Positions 39,429 through 49,323 of a stretch of DNA of 64,000 nucleotides are shown one piece after another; the stretch's first letter is position 1, and every line of letters starts with the position of its first letter. Under the pieces are notes generated by a model. The model saw only the letters and a list, made by a program, of their open reading frames with translations. It did not search any database and was not told where the DNA came from. The position numbers were made by a program, and so were the translations under genes. Location of the stretch: NCBI GenBank assembly GCA_035530615.1, contig DATKUL010000002.1, positions 558,001 to 622,000 of the forward strand. Reading direction: 5' to 3'. Source of the stretch: Candidatus Paceibacterota bacterium. Lineage in GTDB: Bacteria; Actinomycetota; Actinomycetes; Nanopelagicales; Nanopelagicaceae.

Positions 39429-39725
39429 TTAAATTTCAATGGTGACGGAGTCGTCGACGATCTGCACTTCGTAAGTCTTCACGCTTTCAACTGCGGGAAG
39501 AGTCAGCGCCTTGCCCGTGCGGAGATCAAATTCAGCGCCATGCAACCAGCACTCAATCTTCGTCCCAGAGACATCACCTTCTGAAAGAGATGCATCTGAA
39601 TGTGTGCAGGTATCGTCGATAGCAAAAACTTCTCTGCCAATTCTTGTCACACAGATAGATTGGCCGTTTTTCTCCAATCGAACCGGTTTTCCCTCTCCTA
39701 AATTGGAGAGCAATAAATCAGACAT
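39429..39725 (-). CDS. Rieske-type [2Fe-2S] ferredoxin of the suf operon
   Basis: The 98 residues contain CTHSDASLSEG and CWLHGAEFDLRTG, the C-x-H and C-x2-H ligand pairs of a Rieske cluster. Such a small non-haem ferredoxin sits between sufD and sufC in many Actinomycetota and is presumed to supply electrons to cluster assembly. It begins 3 bases after the sufD stop. Confidence 0.9.
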   Translation of the reverse strand: MSDLLLSNLGEGKPVRLEKNGQSICVTRIGREVFAIDDTCTHSDASLSEGDVSGTKIECWLHGAEFDLRTGKALTLPAVESVKTYEVQIVDDSVTIEI

Positions 39726-39728
39726 TTG

Positions 39729-40820
39729 CTAGTGGCCTGCCTTTGCTAGTTCGCCATCAATCCGGGTCATTAACCGTTCTTCGATCATTTCGTCATGGAT
39801 CTGAGAGATCACATCCGAGAAGAATCCACGCACGACAAGGCGACGAGCCTCATCCATCGGTATGCCTCTGCTCATTAAGTAAAAGAGCTGCTCGTCATCA
39901 AAGCGACCGGTGGTGCTGGCATGACCCGCTCCGACAATCTCACCTGTCTCGATTTCCAGATTGGGAACCGAGTCGGCCCGGGCTCCATCACTCAGCAGCA
40001 AGTTGCGATTGAGTTCGTATGTGTCCGTGCCTTCTGCAGCGGCTCCGATAAAGACATCACCAATCCAGACGGTATGCGCCTTGTCGCCCGCAAGCGCCCC
40101 TTTGAAGTTAACGCGCGATTTCGCCTTAGGGACTCCATGCTCAATATGAATGCGATGCTCTAAGTGTTGTCCCGCAGTAGCAAAATAAACTCCTGAGAGA
40201 TTGGCAGAAGCTCCCGGTGCCGCGAATTCAACAGTTGGGAGTATCCGAACTAACGAACCACCAACAGTGACCGTAATCGATTTGAAAGTGGCATCTCGGT
40301 CGATAATCGCATGATGTCGAGCTGCGTGTACTGATTCTTCGCCCCACTCTTGCAAAGTGATGAAGGTCAGATTCGAACCTGGTGCGAGCAAGATTTCAAC
40401 ATCTTCAGCCAGGATTGCTGACACGCTATTTTCAACGATGATGGTCGCTTGCGAATGAGCGCCGATAGAAATCTGAACTCGCGAGAGTTCGGCTCCATCC
40501 AATCCGCTGAATGAGCGATTCAAATGAATTACTTCGCTAACTTCTGTATTCGGCGCGATATCTACAACGAAGACATCTTCACTTTCAGCATGAACTCGCG
40601 CAACGATCACGTCATCTGAGTGAGATGCAGGAGCGATCAATTCGCGCGAAATTCTGGAGACTCTTACTCCTGCTGGGGCAACCCCCGAGAGCGCCAGGGA
40701 CTTCCGGTTATTCACCGTGCAGGTGCCATCATGCATTCCCGCTAAACGTTTCAGCGGAGTAAATCTCCACGCCTCTTCGCGTCCAGTTGGAGTTAAATAA
40801 TTTGTAGTCAGGACAGACAT
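39729..40820 (-). CDS. sufD: Fe-S scaffold subunit SufD
   Basis: Partner of SufB in the SufBC2D complex. The 363 residues carry the beta-helix core and C-terminal [24 protein letters not shown], shared with SufB. The start overlaps the sufB stop (TAATG). Confidence 0.93.
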   Translation of the reverse strand: MSVLTTNYLTPTGREEAWRFTPLKRLAGMHDGTCTVNNRKSLALSGVAPAGVRVSRISRELIAPASHSDDVIVARVHAESEDVFVVDIAPNTEVSEVIHLNRSFSGLDGAELSRVQISIGAHSQATIIVENSVSAILAEDVEILLAPGSNLTFITLQEWGEESVHAARHHAIIDRDATFKSITVTVGGSLVRILPTVEFAAPGASANLSGVYFATAGQHLEHRIHIEHGVPKAKSRVNFKGALAGDKAHTVWIGDVFIGAAAEGTDTYELNRNLLLSDGARADSVPNLEIETGEIVGAGHASTTGRFDDEQLFYLMSRGIPMDEARRLVVRGFFSDVISQIHDEMIEERLMTRIDGELAKAGH

Positions 40821-42229
40821 TAGCCGACAGCACCTTCCATCTGGAGTTCGATCAGACGATTGAGTTCGAGGGCGTACTCCATTGGAAGTTCGCGAGCGAT
40901 TGGCTCGATGAAGCCGCGCACGATCATTGCCATTGCTTCATCTTCTGCCAGGCCGCGCGACATTAGATAAAAGAGTTGATCATCGCTGATCTTTGAAACA
41001 GTCGCTTCATGACCCATGGAGACATCGTCTTCGCGAATATCCACGTACGGGTAAGTATCTGAACGAGAAATTGTGTCGACGAGCAGAGCATCACATTTCA
41101 CCGTGCTCTTTGAATGATGCGCGCCCTCTTGAATCTGCACGAGCCCACGGTAAGAAGTTCGTCCCCCACCACGAGCTACAGATTTTGAAATGATCGTTGA
41201 GGACGTATACGGAGCAGCATGAACCATCTTCGCGCCGGCATCTTGGTGCTGGCCTTCGCCGGCAAAGGCAATCGACAGCGTCTCTCCCTTTGAGTGAGGC
41301 CCCAAAAGAAATACCGCTGGGTACTTCATCGTCACCTTGGAGCCGATATTTCCATCGATCCATTCCATGGTCGCACCTTCTGCACACGTGGCGCGCTTGG
41401 TCACCAAGTTGTAGACGTTGTTAGACCAGTTTTGAATCGTTGTGTAACGGACGCGGGCGCCCTTCTTGACAATGATTTCGACGACTGCAGAGTGAAGTGA
41501 GTCAGAGGAGTAGATCGGAGCAGTGCAACCTTCAACATAGTGAATGTAGGAATCCTCATCAGCAATGATGAGCGTCCTTTCAAACTGGCCCATGTTCTCC
41601 GTGTTGATTCTGAAATACGCCTGTAACGGAATATCCACGTGGACACCCTTGGGCACATAGATAAACGAGCCACCCGACCAAACCGAAGTATTGAGCGCAG
41701 CAAACTTATTATCTCCAACCGGGATAACGGTGCCGAAATACTCTCTAAAGAGATCCGGGTGTTTTTTCAGTGCCGTGTCCGTGTCGAGAAAGAGGACACC
41801 CTGCTTTTCAAGATCTTCTCGGATTGAGTGATACACAACTTCTGACTCGTATTGTGCTGCAACTCCTGAGACCAACCGCTGCTTCTCTGCTTCAGGAATA
41901 CCTAGACGATCGTAAGTATTTTTGATCTCATCGGGCAAATCATCCCACGTAGTTGCTTGCTTCTCCGTTGAGCGTACGAAGTATTTGATCGTGTCAAAGA
42001 AAATTCCTGAAAGGTCTGATCCCCAGGTTGGCATGGGCTTTTTCTCAAAGAGAGTCAGTCCCTTGAGTCGCATCTCGAGCATCCACTCTGGTTCGGATTT
42101 CTTACTTGAAATATCGCGCACGACTTCTTCGTTAATGCCTCTGCGCGAGTTTGTACCCGCATCATCCTTATCCGACCAGCCGTACTCATATCTTCCCAAG
42201 CCTTCTAGCTCTGGATGCGCGATGCTCAT
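40820..42229 (-). CDS. sufB: Fe-S scaffold subunit SufB
   Basis: Main cluster-building subunit. The 469 residues show [19 protein letters not shown]-type core sequence, the conserved KCDALL Cys, and [22 protein letters not shown] near the C-terminus. No intein is present, unlike several mycobacterial SufB proteins. AGGAGG precedes the ATG, and the ATGA overlaps the sufR stop. Confidence 0.95.
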   Translation of the reverse strand: MSIAHPELEGLGRYEYGWSDKDDAGTNSRRGINEEVVRDISSKKSEPEWMLEMRLKGLTLFEKKPMPTWGSDLSGIFFDTIKYFVRSTEKQATTWDDLPDEIKNTYDRLGIPEAEKQRLVSGVAAQYESEVVYHSIREDLEKQGVLFLDTDTALKKHPDLFREYFGTVIPVGDNKFAALNTSVWSGGSFIYVPKGVHVDIPLQAYFRINTENMGQFERTLIIADEDSYIHYVEGCTAPIYSSDSLHSAVVEIIVKKGARVRYTTIQNWSNNVYNLVTKRATCAEGATMEWIDGNIGSKVTMKYPAVFLLGPHSKGETLSIAFAGEGQHQDAGAKMVHAAPYTSSTIISKSVARGGGRTSYRGLVQIQEGAHHSKSTVKCDALLVDTISRSDTYPYVDIREDDVSMGHEATVSKISDDQLFYLMSRGLAEDEAMAMIVRGFIEPIARELPMEYALELNRLIELQMEGAVG

Positions 42230-42924
42230 CGGTTTCCTCCTATAGATGCATGTTGCGGATGTGAAATCTCTGGAATGTAAGTAGTGCAGACACCATCACC
42301 GTGGGCGATGGTGGCGAGGCGTTGGACGTGCGTCCCAAGTAAGCGTGAAAATGCTTGCGTCTCGGCCTCACACAGTTGTGGAAACTCTGCTGCCACATGC
42401 GCAATTGGACAGTGATGTTGGCAAAGTTCTTCCCCCTGTGCACGTGGTAAAACATTTGCGGCGTAACCTTCTGCAGTGAGAAAATTTGCGAGCGCATCAA
42501 TTCGTTGGCGCGAGTTTTTTGCTTTCTTAATTACTGGAATCAGAGCGCGTTCGATATCTGCCGCGCGCGACTGAGCGAAGTCCATGAGAGACTCCTCCCC
42601 CACCCGCAAAGCCAGAAACTTGAGAGCAGAGACAGCCAGATCGTCATACGAGTGTTCAAACTTCTCCCGGCCCCCATCCGTCATAACGAAAACCTTCGAT
42701 GGACGCCCTCGCCCTCGGCGCACGAGAACGTGTGGTTCGCGCGCCTCTAAAAGTCCCTCGGAAACCAGTGCATCTAGGTGGCGACGGATACCAGCGGGAG
42801 TAAAACCCAGCCGTTTGGCTAAAATAACCGCACTGGTCGGCCCATTTTCCAGGATAGAGCGCGCAACCAGATCCCGGGTGCGCGCATCTTCCGGAGCACC
42901 CTCCTCGAAACCGGTCTTTTTCAC
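42226..42924 (-). CDS. sufR: SufR, Fe-S cluster-sensing repressor of the suf operon
   Basis: The 232-residue protein has an N-terminal winged helix ([25 protein letters not shown]) and a C-terminal cysteine set C-x3-C-x12-C-x27-C, beginning in [17 protein letters not shown] and ending in GDGVC. This is the arrangement of mycobacterial SufR, which binds a 4Fe-4S cluster. The start is GTG at 42924; an ATG just upstream is out of frame. First gene of the operon; a SufR-type operator overlaps its start codon. Confidence 0.92.
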   Translation of the reverse strand: MKKTGFEEGAPEDARTRDLVARSILENGPTSAVILAKRLGFTPAGIRRHLDALVSEGLLEAREPHVLVRRGRGRPSKVFVMTDGGREKFEHSYDDLAVSALKFLALRVGEESLMDFAQSRAADIERALIPVIKKAKNSRQRIDALANFLTAEGYAANVLPRAQGEELCQHHCPIAHVAAEFPQLCEAETQAFSRLLGTHVQRLATIAHGDGVCTTYIPEISHPQHASIGGNR

Positions 42925-42935
42925 AACATAAGTGT
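42921..42935 (-). promoter_or_regulatory. putative SufR operator overlapping the sufR start
   Basis: The minus strand reads ACACTTATGTTGTGA, that is ACACT-N5-TGTGA, the inverted-repeat form I recall for mycobacterial SufR. The right half-site contains the GTG start codon. Predicted to mediate autorepression of the whole suf operon. Confidence 0.6.
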
Positions 42936-43051
42936 GTCGTAATTCTTGCTTTTCTGCCAGTTCAAGCCCGATTGAGCGCTAGTGGCGGGCGCCACACCGC
43001 ACACCCAAGGCGGTGCTCAATTCCGCCGCGCCAACGTCCTAGGCTACCCGC

Positions 43052-43942
43052 ATGAGAAGTCGCTTTGTCCGCGTGAGAAGTCGCTTAGAAGCCCTTCTCT
43101 CCCGCCGGCTCTCCCGACTCTTAGGGCTCCTCCTAGTCCTCCAATCTGGATTGATCGTGACGGGTGGCGCAGTTCGGATCACCGGCTCAGGCCTTGGCTG
43201 TCCAACCTGGCCAAAGTGCACCGATCTTTCATACACGCCGGTTCCTCACCAACCGCAGGGCCAACTCCACGTCTGGATCGAATTCGGGAACCGGCTTCTC
43301 ACCTTCGCTCTCCTTCTCGTGGCGCTCATATCGATGATCGCAGTCATCCTTCTCAAGCGTCACGACATTAAAGCGCTAGCGATTGGTCAAGTGGTGGGAA
43401 TTTTGGCTCAAATTCCCCTCGGGGGAATCACGGTCTTAACGCATCTCAATCCAATCGCAGTGGCTTCGCACTTCATGCTCTCCATTATTTTGATCGCCGC
43501 ATGTACCTCCTTGTACGAAAGGCGGAAATCGACGCCTTCTGGGCTTCCGCGGGCAACCAAGAAGTTCCCAATTCTCGCACCAGCCCACCTAATACTTTCT
43601 GCGTTGGTCGTGATCGTCGGAACCATTGTGACGGGAAGCGGACCGAATGCGGGAGATTATTCTGCTCCGCGTTTTCATATTCGCCTGGAAACAATCGCAC
43701 GAATTCACGGTGATCTCGCGATCGCGCTCCTGCTCGTCACAATCATCTTCTATTTTGCGACGGGCAGTTCGCCCTTTCTCCGCAGAAGAATTGCAATATT
43801 TGGAATAATCAGTCTCCTGCAAGGAGCCATAGGGTTTCTTCAGTACTACCAGGGTCTGCCCGAGTTATTGGTCGGCGCTCACTTGCTTGGTGTGACATTG
43901 GTTTGGATCAGTGCATGGCGAATTCGACTAGCAGCAAAGTGA
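43052..43942 (+). CDS. ctaA: haem A synthase (COX15/CtaA)
   Basis: Converts haem O to haem A for cytochrome aa3 oxidase. The 296-residue membrane protein has about eight helices and the conserved segments GGAVRITGSGLGCPTWPKC, HVWIEFGNRLL, HLNPIAVASHFMLS, IHGDLAIALLL and HLLGVTLVW, with the haem-ligand histidines. The first 30 bases contain a duplicated GTGAGAAGTCGCTT-like stretch. The expected partner ctaB, usually between ctaA and tkt, is absent. Confidence 0.92.
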   Translation: MRSRFVRVRSRLEALLSRRLSRLLGLLLVLQSGLIVTGGAVRITGSGLGCPTWPKCTDLSYTPVPHQPQGQLHVWIEFGNRLLTFALLLVALISMIAVILLKRHDIKALAIGQVVGILAQIPLGGITVLTHLNPIAVASHFMLSIILIAACTSLYERRKSTPSGLPRATKKFPILAPAHLILSALVVIVGTIVTGSGPNAGDYSAPRFHIRLETIARIHGDLAIALLLVTIIFYFATGSSPFLRRRIAIFGIISLLQGAIGFLQYYQGLPELLVGAHLLGVTLVWISAWRIRLAAK

Positions 43943-43949
43943 GGAATAC

Positions 43950-46004
43950 ATGAATACCCAGAACGCAGAGTGGACCAATCTCGATGACGATGCGGTGGCC
44001 CACGCTCGTGCGCTCGCAATGGATGCCGTGCAGAAGGTAGGCAACGGTCATCCCGGAACAGCCATGGCACTTGCCCCGGTTGCGTACCTACTCTTCCAAA
44101 AGCATCTCGTTCACGATCCGGCAGATCCACAATGGCTTGGCCGTGATCGCTTCATCCTTTCGTGTGGGCATTCATCTCTCACGCTCTACACCCAGTTATT
44201 CTTCAGCGGGTACGGCCTCGAACTGGACGACCTCAAAGCATTTCGAACCTGGGGATCGCTTACTCCGGGACATCCTGAATACGGTCACACGGCAGGAGTT
44301 GAAACAACAACCGGCCCGCTTGGACAAGGCGTGGCCAATGGTGTGGGCATGGCAATGGCTGCTCGTTACGAACGAGGGTTGTTGGATCCGGACACTCCCG
44401 CCGGGCAAAGTATTTTCGACCACAAGATCTGGGTTATTTGTTCTGACGGCGACATGCAAGAAGGAGTGAGTGCGGAAGCGTCTTCACTAGCCGGAACCCA
44501 AGGACTCGGTTCTCTCAATGTCATCTATGACGACAATAGAATTTCAATTGAGGGCGACACCCATCTGGCATTTACGGAGGATGTATCAGCGCGATACCGG
44601 GCGTATGGATGGCACGTCATTGACGTTGACGCAGCAAGTGATGGAAATATTGACCGAGCTGGGATCAATGCTGCGATTCTTTCCGCAAACGCGGAGATAA
44701 CAAAACCAACTTTTATCCGTATGAAGTCAGTGATCGCTTGGCCCGCTCCCAAAGCACAAGGCACAGCGAAATCCCACGGATCGGCGCTGGGTGAAAGTGA
44801 AATTGCAGAAACCAAAAAGAAACTTGGACTTAACCCCGAAGAATTTTTTGCGATGCCGTCGGAGTTACTAGCTCACGTGCGTGAAGTGAAAACGCGCGGC
44901 GCCGCACTTCATTCGCAATGGAACGAGAAGTTCTCCAACTGGGAAAAGAATAATTCTGACCGTGCCCAGATGCTGACTCGCCTGCGTACTCGCGCCCTGC
45001 CTACCAACTGGGAGAGTGTCATTCCAGAGTTTGCTTCCGATAAGGAAGTCTCTACTCGCAAAGCATCAGGTGACGTCATTCAAGAAATTGCCAAGGTGCT
45101 CCCCGAATTCTGGGGTGGCTCTGCGGATCTTGCTGATAGCAATAACACCACCATTGAAGGTGGTGGCTCTTTCCTCCCAGCCGATAGTGCGATGCAGGGA
45201 GCCGACCCGTACGGACGTATCATCCACTTTGGAATCCGTGAACATGCAATGGGTTCAATCCTTAATGGAATAACCCTGCATGGTCTCACTCGTGCTTTTG
45301 GTGGAACCTTCCTCGTTTTTAGCGATTACATGCGCCCGGCCGCACGACTCGCCTCGCTCATGAACTTGGGCGTTACTTTTGTCTGGTCGCACGACTCCAT
45401 AGGGCTGGGCGAAGATGGCCCCACGCATCAGCCGGTCGAACATATAGCAGCTCTGCGCGCCATCCCTGGTCTTTCGGTTATCAGACCTGCAGATGCCAAC
45501 GAAGTCGCAGAGGCCTGGAAGAACATAATTTCGCGCGATGAGCCATCAGCACTTCTCCTTTCGCGTCAGAATCTTCCGGTCTTCGATCGCACGGTTTTTG
45601 CACCTGCATCCGGAGTTGCTCAAGGTCTTTATATTTTGAAAGAAGCCACCTCGACTCCCCAAGCAATTCTCATCGCGACGGGTTCTGAAGTTTCCCTCGC
45701 TGTGGCGGCCCAAACAATCCTCGAATCCCGCGGTATTCCAACCCGAGTAGTAAGCGCTCCATGCTTTGAATGGTTTGCCCTACAGCCGAAGAGTTATAGG
45801 GAATTAGTTCTGCCTCCAGATATTCGCATTCGAGTGAGTATCGAGGCCGGAATCTCTCAGGGCTGGCGCGAATACGTTGGTGATGCAGGCTCCTCAGTGT
45901 CACTTGAACACTTTGGCGCTTCCGCTGCTGCGCCGGTACTTTTCGAGGAGTTCGGTTTCACCCCAGAGCATGTCGTTGAAGAAGTAGTAAAGAAGCTCTC
46001 ATGA
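43950..46004 (+). CDS. tkt: transketolase
   Basis: Thiamine-diphosphate enzyme exchanging two-carbon units among sugar phosphates. The 684 residues show GNGHPGTAMALAP, the ThDP/Mg motif GDGDMQEG-type (CSDGDMQEGVSAEA), GIREHAMGSILNG and HDSIGLGEDGPTHQPVEHI. AGGA precedes the ATG, 7 bases after ctaA. Overlaps tal by 4 bases. Confidence 0.96.
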   Translation: MNTQNAEWTNLDDDAVAHARALAMDAVQKVGNGHPGTAMALAPVAYLLFQKHLVHDPADPQWLGRDRFILSCGHSSLTLYTQLFFSGYGLELDDLKAFRTWGSLTPGHPEYGHTAGVETTTGPLGQGVANGVGMAMAARYERGLLDPDTPAGQSIFDHKIWVICSDGDMQEGVSAEASSLAGTQGLGSLNVIYDDNRISIEGDTHLAFTEDVSARYRAYGWHVIDVDAASDGNIDRAGINAAILSANAEITKPTFIRMKSVIAWPAPKAQGTAKSHGSALGESEIAETKKKLGLNPEEFFAMPSELLAHVREVKTRGAALHSQWNEKFSNWEKNNSDRAQMLTRLRTRALPTNWESVIPEFASDKEVSTRKASGDVIQEIAKVLPEFWGGSADLADSNNTTIEGGGSFLPADSAMQGADPYGRIIHFGIREHAMGSILNGITLHGLTRAFGGTFLVFSDYMRPAARLASLMNLGVTFVWSHDSIGLGEDGPTHQPVEHIAALRAIPGLSVIRPADANEVAEAWKNIISRDEPSALLLSRQNLPVFDRTVFAPASGVAQGLYILKEATSTPQAILIATGSEVSLAVAAQTILESRGIPTRVVSAPCFEWFALQPKSYRELVLPPDIRIRVSIEAGISQGWREYVGDAGSSVSLEHFGASAAAPVLFEEFGFTPEHVVEEVVKKLS

Positions 46005-47098
46005 TCATTGATCAGATCTCTCAAGCAGGAACCTCTATCTGGCTGGATGATCTATCCCGTGCAAAGTTGACCGGGAAGGATCGCCACAGTCTTCCCCACC
46101 GAATTGAGAATGATGGAATTGTTGGGGTAACCACTAATCCAAGTATTTTCAATTCGGCAATTTCGCAGGGGACTGAGTATGCCGACGCAATTGCGGCCCT
46201 TAAAGGAAAATCAGTAGATGACGTCGTGCGAATACTCACAACCGATGATGTCCGCGATGCTTGCGATCTATTCTCTCCAACTTTCAAGAAAAGTGGAGGT
46301 GTCGACGGTCGCGTGAGTATCGAGGTCGATCCGCGATTGGCACGAGATGCGAAAACCACCGTCGAACAGGGAAAGGAACTCTGGGCGATTGTAGATCGGC
46401 CCAATGTTTTAATAAAAGTTCCGGCAACAGTTGAGGGGCTCGGCGCAATTACCGAACTCACCGCCGCAGGTATAAGTGTCAACGTCACGCTCATATTCTC
46501 TATCGAGAGATATCTCCAATCTTTCGAAGCATTCATGCAAGGACTTGAAGAGCGCTTACGTGCTGGCAAGGAAATCTCCGGGATTACTTCAGTGGCATCA
46601 GTCTTTGTCAGTCGAATCGATGCATCCGTGGACTCCTTACTCAAGGCTGGACGCTCCCCCGCTCATTCGGCTCTTCTGGGTCGTGCTGCCATCGCTAATG
46701 CGGCACTCGCATACGAGGGTTTTGGGAATCTGCGCAATTCAGATCGGTGGAGAAATCTTGAGGGGCACGGAGCACGGATTCAAAGGCCACTGTGGGCATC
46801 GACTGGCGTGAAAGATCTTGCATATGATGACACTCGATATGTCATGAACCTCGTTGGCCCCGACACCGTCAACACCATGCCGCAGGCTACCCTTGACGCA
46901 GTCTTGGATCACGGCGTGCTATCTGATTCCACTGTTGTAGATATCTACCAAGAATCACATGACGTCTTTGAGAGTCTAGAAAAACTGGGGATCTCAATAG
47001 CGCAAGTAACGACCGACCTTGAAATTGATGGCGTTTCGAAGTTCGCAGCCGCATGGATAGAACTCCTTTCAAATGTTGAAAAATCACGCAACGCATGA
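46001..47098 (+). CDS. tal: transaldolase
   Basis: Transfers dihydroxyacetone units in the non-oxidative pentose phosphate pathway. The 365 residues carry GVTTNPSIFN, the Schiff-base lysine segment RPNVLIKVPAT and NVTLIFSIERY. It is the longer actinobacterial form. Start and stop overlap tkt and pgi by ATGA. Confidence 0.95.
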   Translation: MIIDQISQAGTSIWLDDLSRAKLTGKDRHSLPHRIENDGIVGVTTNPSIFNSAISQGTEYADAIAALKGKSVDDVVRILTTDDVRDACDLFSPTFKKSGGVDGRVSIEVDPRLARDAKTTVEQGKELWAIVDRPNVLIKVPATVEGLGAITELTAAGISVNVTLIFSIERYLQSFEAFMQGLEERLRAGKEISGITSVASVFVSRIDASVDSLLKAGRSPAHSALLGRAAIANAALAYEGFGNLRNSDRWRNLEGHGARIQRPLWASTGVKDLAYDDTRYVMNLVGPDTVNTMPQATLDAVLDHGVLSDSTVVDIYQESHDVFESLEKLGISIAQVTTDLEIDGVSKFAAAWIELLSNVEKSRNA

Positions 47099-48633
47099 TT
47101 TCCATCCACGGACCCCTTACCTCGAAGATCGACCCATTAGATCCTCGATTCACCAAGATTGTTGAGGCAAGTGCACGCCTAGCCAAGAAGGACGTGACCC
47201 TTTGGGGTCCGGATGCACAGGCAGAGGCAAAAGTCAGACTCAATTGGGTGGACCTGCCCAGTACTTCGCGGGCACTTCTACCTGAATTAGATGCACTGGC
47301 GGCAAGATTTAAAAACTTCGAGCGGGTAATTCTCTGCGGTATGGGAGGTTCGTCCCTGGCGCCCGAAGTCATTGCGGCAACCTTTAAGAAATCACTTACG
47401 GTCATTGACAGCACTGACCCTAATTACATTTCCCGGGCGCTCAAAGGCGACCTGGCAAAATCTGTCTTTGTAGTCAGTTCAAAATCCGGCTCAACAATTG
47501 AAACGGCCTCGCAGCGCGCGTTTATTGAATCAAGACTCAGAGACTCTGGCCTCAATCCCACAGATCACATGGTCATCGTGACGGATCCGGGATCACCTCT
47601 CGATAAAGATGCGCGTTCCAGGAATTTCGCGGTTGTGAATGCCGATCCGAATGTCGGTGGCAGGTTTAGCGCGCTTTCCGCTTTTGGTTTAGTGCCAGCG
47701 GCACTCCTTGGAATAGATGTCTCCACTCTGCTGGACAGTGCTGATGATGCACTCGTACATCTCCAAGGTCCGCAATCCCCTGCCGTCGCCCTGGCATATC
47801 TCATCGCATACGAGTGTGGTCAGTACTTCGCCTTGAGCGATTACCAATCTGGTATGCCGGGACTCTCGGATTGGATCGAACAACTCATTGCCGAATCGAC
47901 AGGTAAGAATGAGACTGGTCGACTTCCTATCGTTATTGAAAATCCTAATTCTCCAATTGGATCTAAACAACTGACGATTGCCTTTGCCGGCAAAGGCGAC
48001 ATTATTGTGGAAGCGGATCTCGGTGCGCAGTTCATTTTCTGGGAATGGGTCACAGCACTTATTGGTTTCGCCCTAGAGATCGACCCTTTTAACCAACCGA
48101 ATGTGACTGAAGCGAAAGAGCGAACGTCTGCACTTCTGAAAACGTGGTCAGGTGGTTTGCCTCTTTTCACTCCTTTGCACACGGAAGACTTCGTTGAAAT
48201 CTTCTCCAACGCAACAAACGTTCAAGCGGCGCTGACTCAACTAGTCGATCTCGTTCCATCTGATGGATACATATCGATCATGGCTTATTTAGATCGCTTT
48301 GCTGACGTGGAGTTAGGAGAACTTCGAAGTATTTTGGCGCAGAAGAGTTCCCGACCAGTTACCTTCGGCTGGGGTCCTAGATTTCTGCACTCCACCGGTC
48401 AGTTCCATAAAGGTGGTCAACAAAATGGAGTATTTCTTCAGATCACTGGGGCTATCGAAAATGACATCATGATCCCTGGAAGGGATTTTACTTTTGCAAC
48501 CCTCATTACCGCCCAAGCACTGGGCGACGGTGAAGCACTTTCATCGCGACAGTTGCCAGTGGTGCGGTTGCACTTAAAAAATAGAGCTCAAGGCATTGCG
48601 CACATTCTCTCCGCTGCGCGAGCAATTATTTAG
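47095..48633 (+). CDS. pgi: glucose-6-phosphate isomerase
   Basis: Interconverts glucose-6-P and fructose-6-P. The 512 residues have ILCGMGGSSLAPEVI, VVSSKSGSTIET, GRFSALSAFGLVPAALLG and a C-terminal helical part ending near SAARAII. This compact form follows tal in several Actinomycetota. The stop overlaps the convergent rbpA by 4 bases, and the zwf-opcA-pgl genes that often follow are absent. Confidence 0.93.
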   Translation: MISIHGPLTSKIDPLDPRFTKIVEASARLAKKDVTLWGPDAQAEAKVRLNWVDLPSTSRALLPELDALAARFKNFERVILCGMGGSSLAPEVIAATFKKSLTVIDSTDPNYISRALKGDLAKSVFVVSSKSGSTIETASQRAFIESRLRDSGLNPTDHMVIVTDPGSPLDKDARSRNFAVVNADPNVGGRFSALSAFGLVPAALLGIDVSTLLDSADDALVHLQGPQSPAVALAYLIAYECGQYFALSDYQSGMPGLSDWIEQLIAESTGKNETGRLPIVIENPNSPIGSKQLTIAFAGKGDIIVEADLGAQFIFWEWVTALIGFALEIDPFNQPNVTEAKERTSALLKTWSGGLPLFTPLHTEDFVEIFSNATNVQAALTQLVDLVPSDGYISIMAYLDRFADVELGELRSILAQKSSRPVTFGWGPRFLHSTGQFHKGGQQNGVFLQITGAIENDIMIPGRDFTFATLITAQALGDGEALSSRQLPVVRLHLKNRAQGIAHILSAARAII

Positions 48634-48974
48634 TCGTCGTCTCCGCGTAATTTCTTAAGCGCATCCTCGAGAATCTTCGAACCTTCCGCGTCGCTACGTC
48701 GCTCTTTCACGTATGCCAAGTGGGTCTTGTAAGGCTCATTTTTGACAGGGCTAGGTGGGTTTGTCTTGTCCCGACCGGCCGGGTAACCACAGCGCGGACA
48801 GTCCCACTCATCAGGAATAACGACAGTGTCGTCCTCGGCAAATGAGGGACGGGTCTCGTGCCCATTTGAGCACCAGTAAGAAATCTGGAAACGACCAATA
48901 GATTCACCGCGTTCGGCTTCGCCCATTGGACCAGCACCGACACGACTGCCTCGAATTGCACTTCCGCCTGCCAT
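48630..48974 (-). CDS. rbpA: RNA polymerase-binding protein RbpA
   Basis: Actinobacterial activator that stabilises the open complex with the housekeeping sigma factor. The 114 residues show the N-terminal tail with GGSAIRGSRVGAG, the Zn-type core YWCSNGHET..DEWDCPRCG, and the C-terminal sigma-interacting helix KTHLAYVKERRSDAEGSKILEDALKKLR. This gene marks the phylum. Confidence 0.95.
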   Translation of the reverse strand: MAGGSAIRGSRVGAGPMGEAERGESIGRFQISYWCSNGHETRPSFAEDDTVVIPDEWDCPRCGYPAGRDKTNPPSPVKNEPYKTHLAYVKERRSDAEGSKILEDALKKLRGDDD

Positions 48975-49036
48975 ATTTACTCCCTGTTAGATCAAGCCCT
49001 GCAATAAACCTGCTTAGTAGACGCGGCCAAGTTTCT

Positions 49037-49264
49037 CTACTTGAGCGCCAAACTCAGTGCCACCACTCCCGCAAACCAGAGTCCACCGACAACGATGGTA
49101 ATTCGGTCCAGGTTCTTCTCTACAACAGAGGATCCACCATAGTTAGAGGAGACGCCGCCTCCGAAGAGATCAGAAAGCCCGCTGCCTTTGCCCTTATGGA
49201 GCAGCACCAGGAGAATCATCAGAACGCTCGTGAGCACGAGCAAGATAGAGAGAGCGAGCTTCAT
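49037..49264 (-). CDS. secG: preprotein translocase subunit SecG
   Basis: Small accessory subunit of the SecYEG channel. The 75 residues have two membrane helices (LSILLVLTSVLMILLVLLHKGKG and IVVGGLWFAGVVALSLAL) and the central GLSDLFGGG loop. It lies in the conserved position after tpiA. Confidence 0.93.
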   Translation of the reverse strand: MKLALSILLVLTSVLMILLVLLHKGKGSGLSDLFGGGVSSNYGGSSVVEKNLDRITIVVGGLWFAGVVALSLALK

Positions 49265-49323
49265 TGATACCCCTTACAGGTTCTACTGGCACCATCAGGT
49301 GGCAGAGGATAAGGATACTGTAA

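Noticed and set aside
42971-43021. ATTGAGC/GCTCAAT inverted repeat and GTGGCG/CGCCAC palindrome between sufR and ctaA as an operator
   Set aside because: The arms are 37 bases apart and match no known site; the ACACT-N5-TGTGA element is a better candidate.
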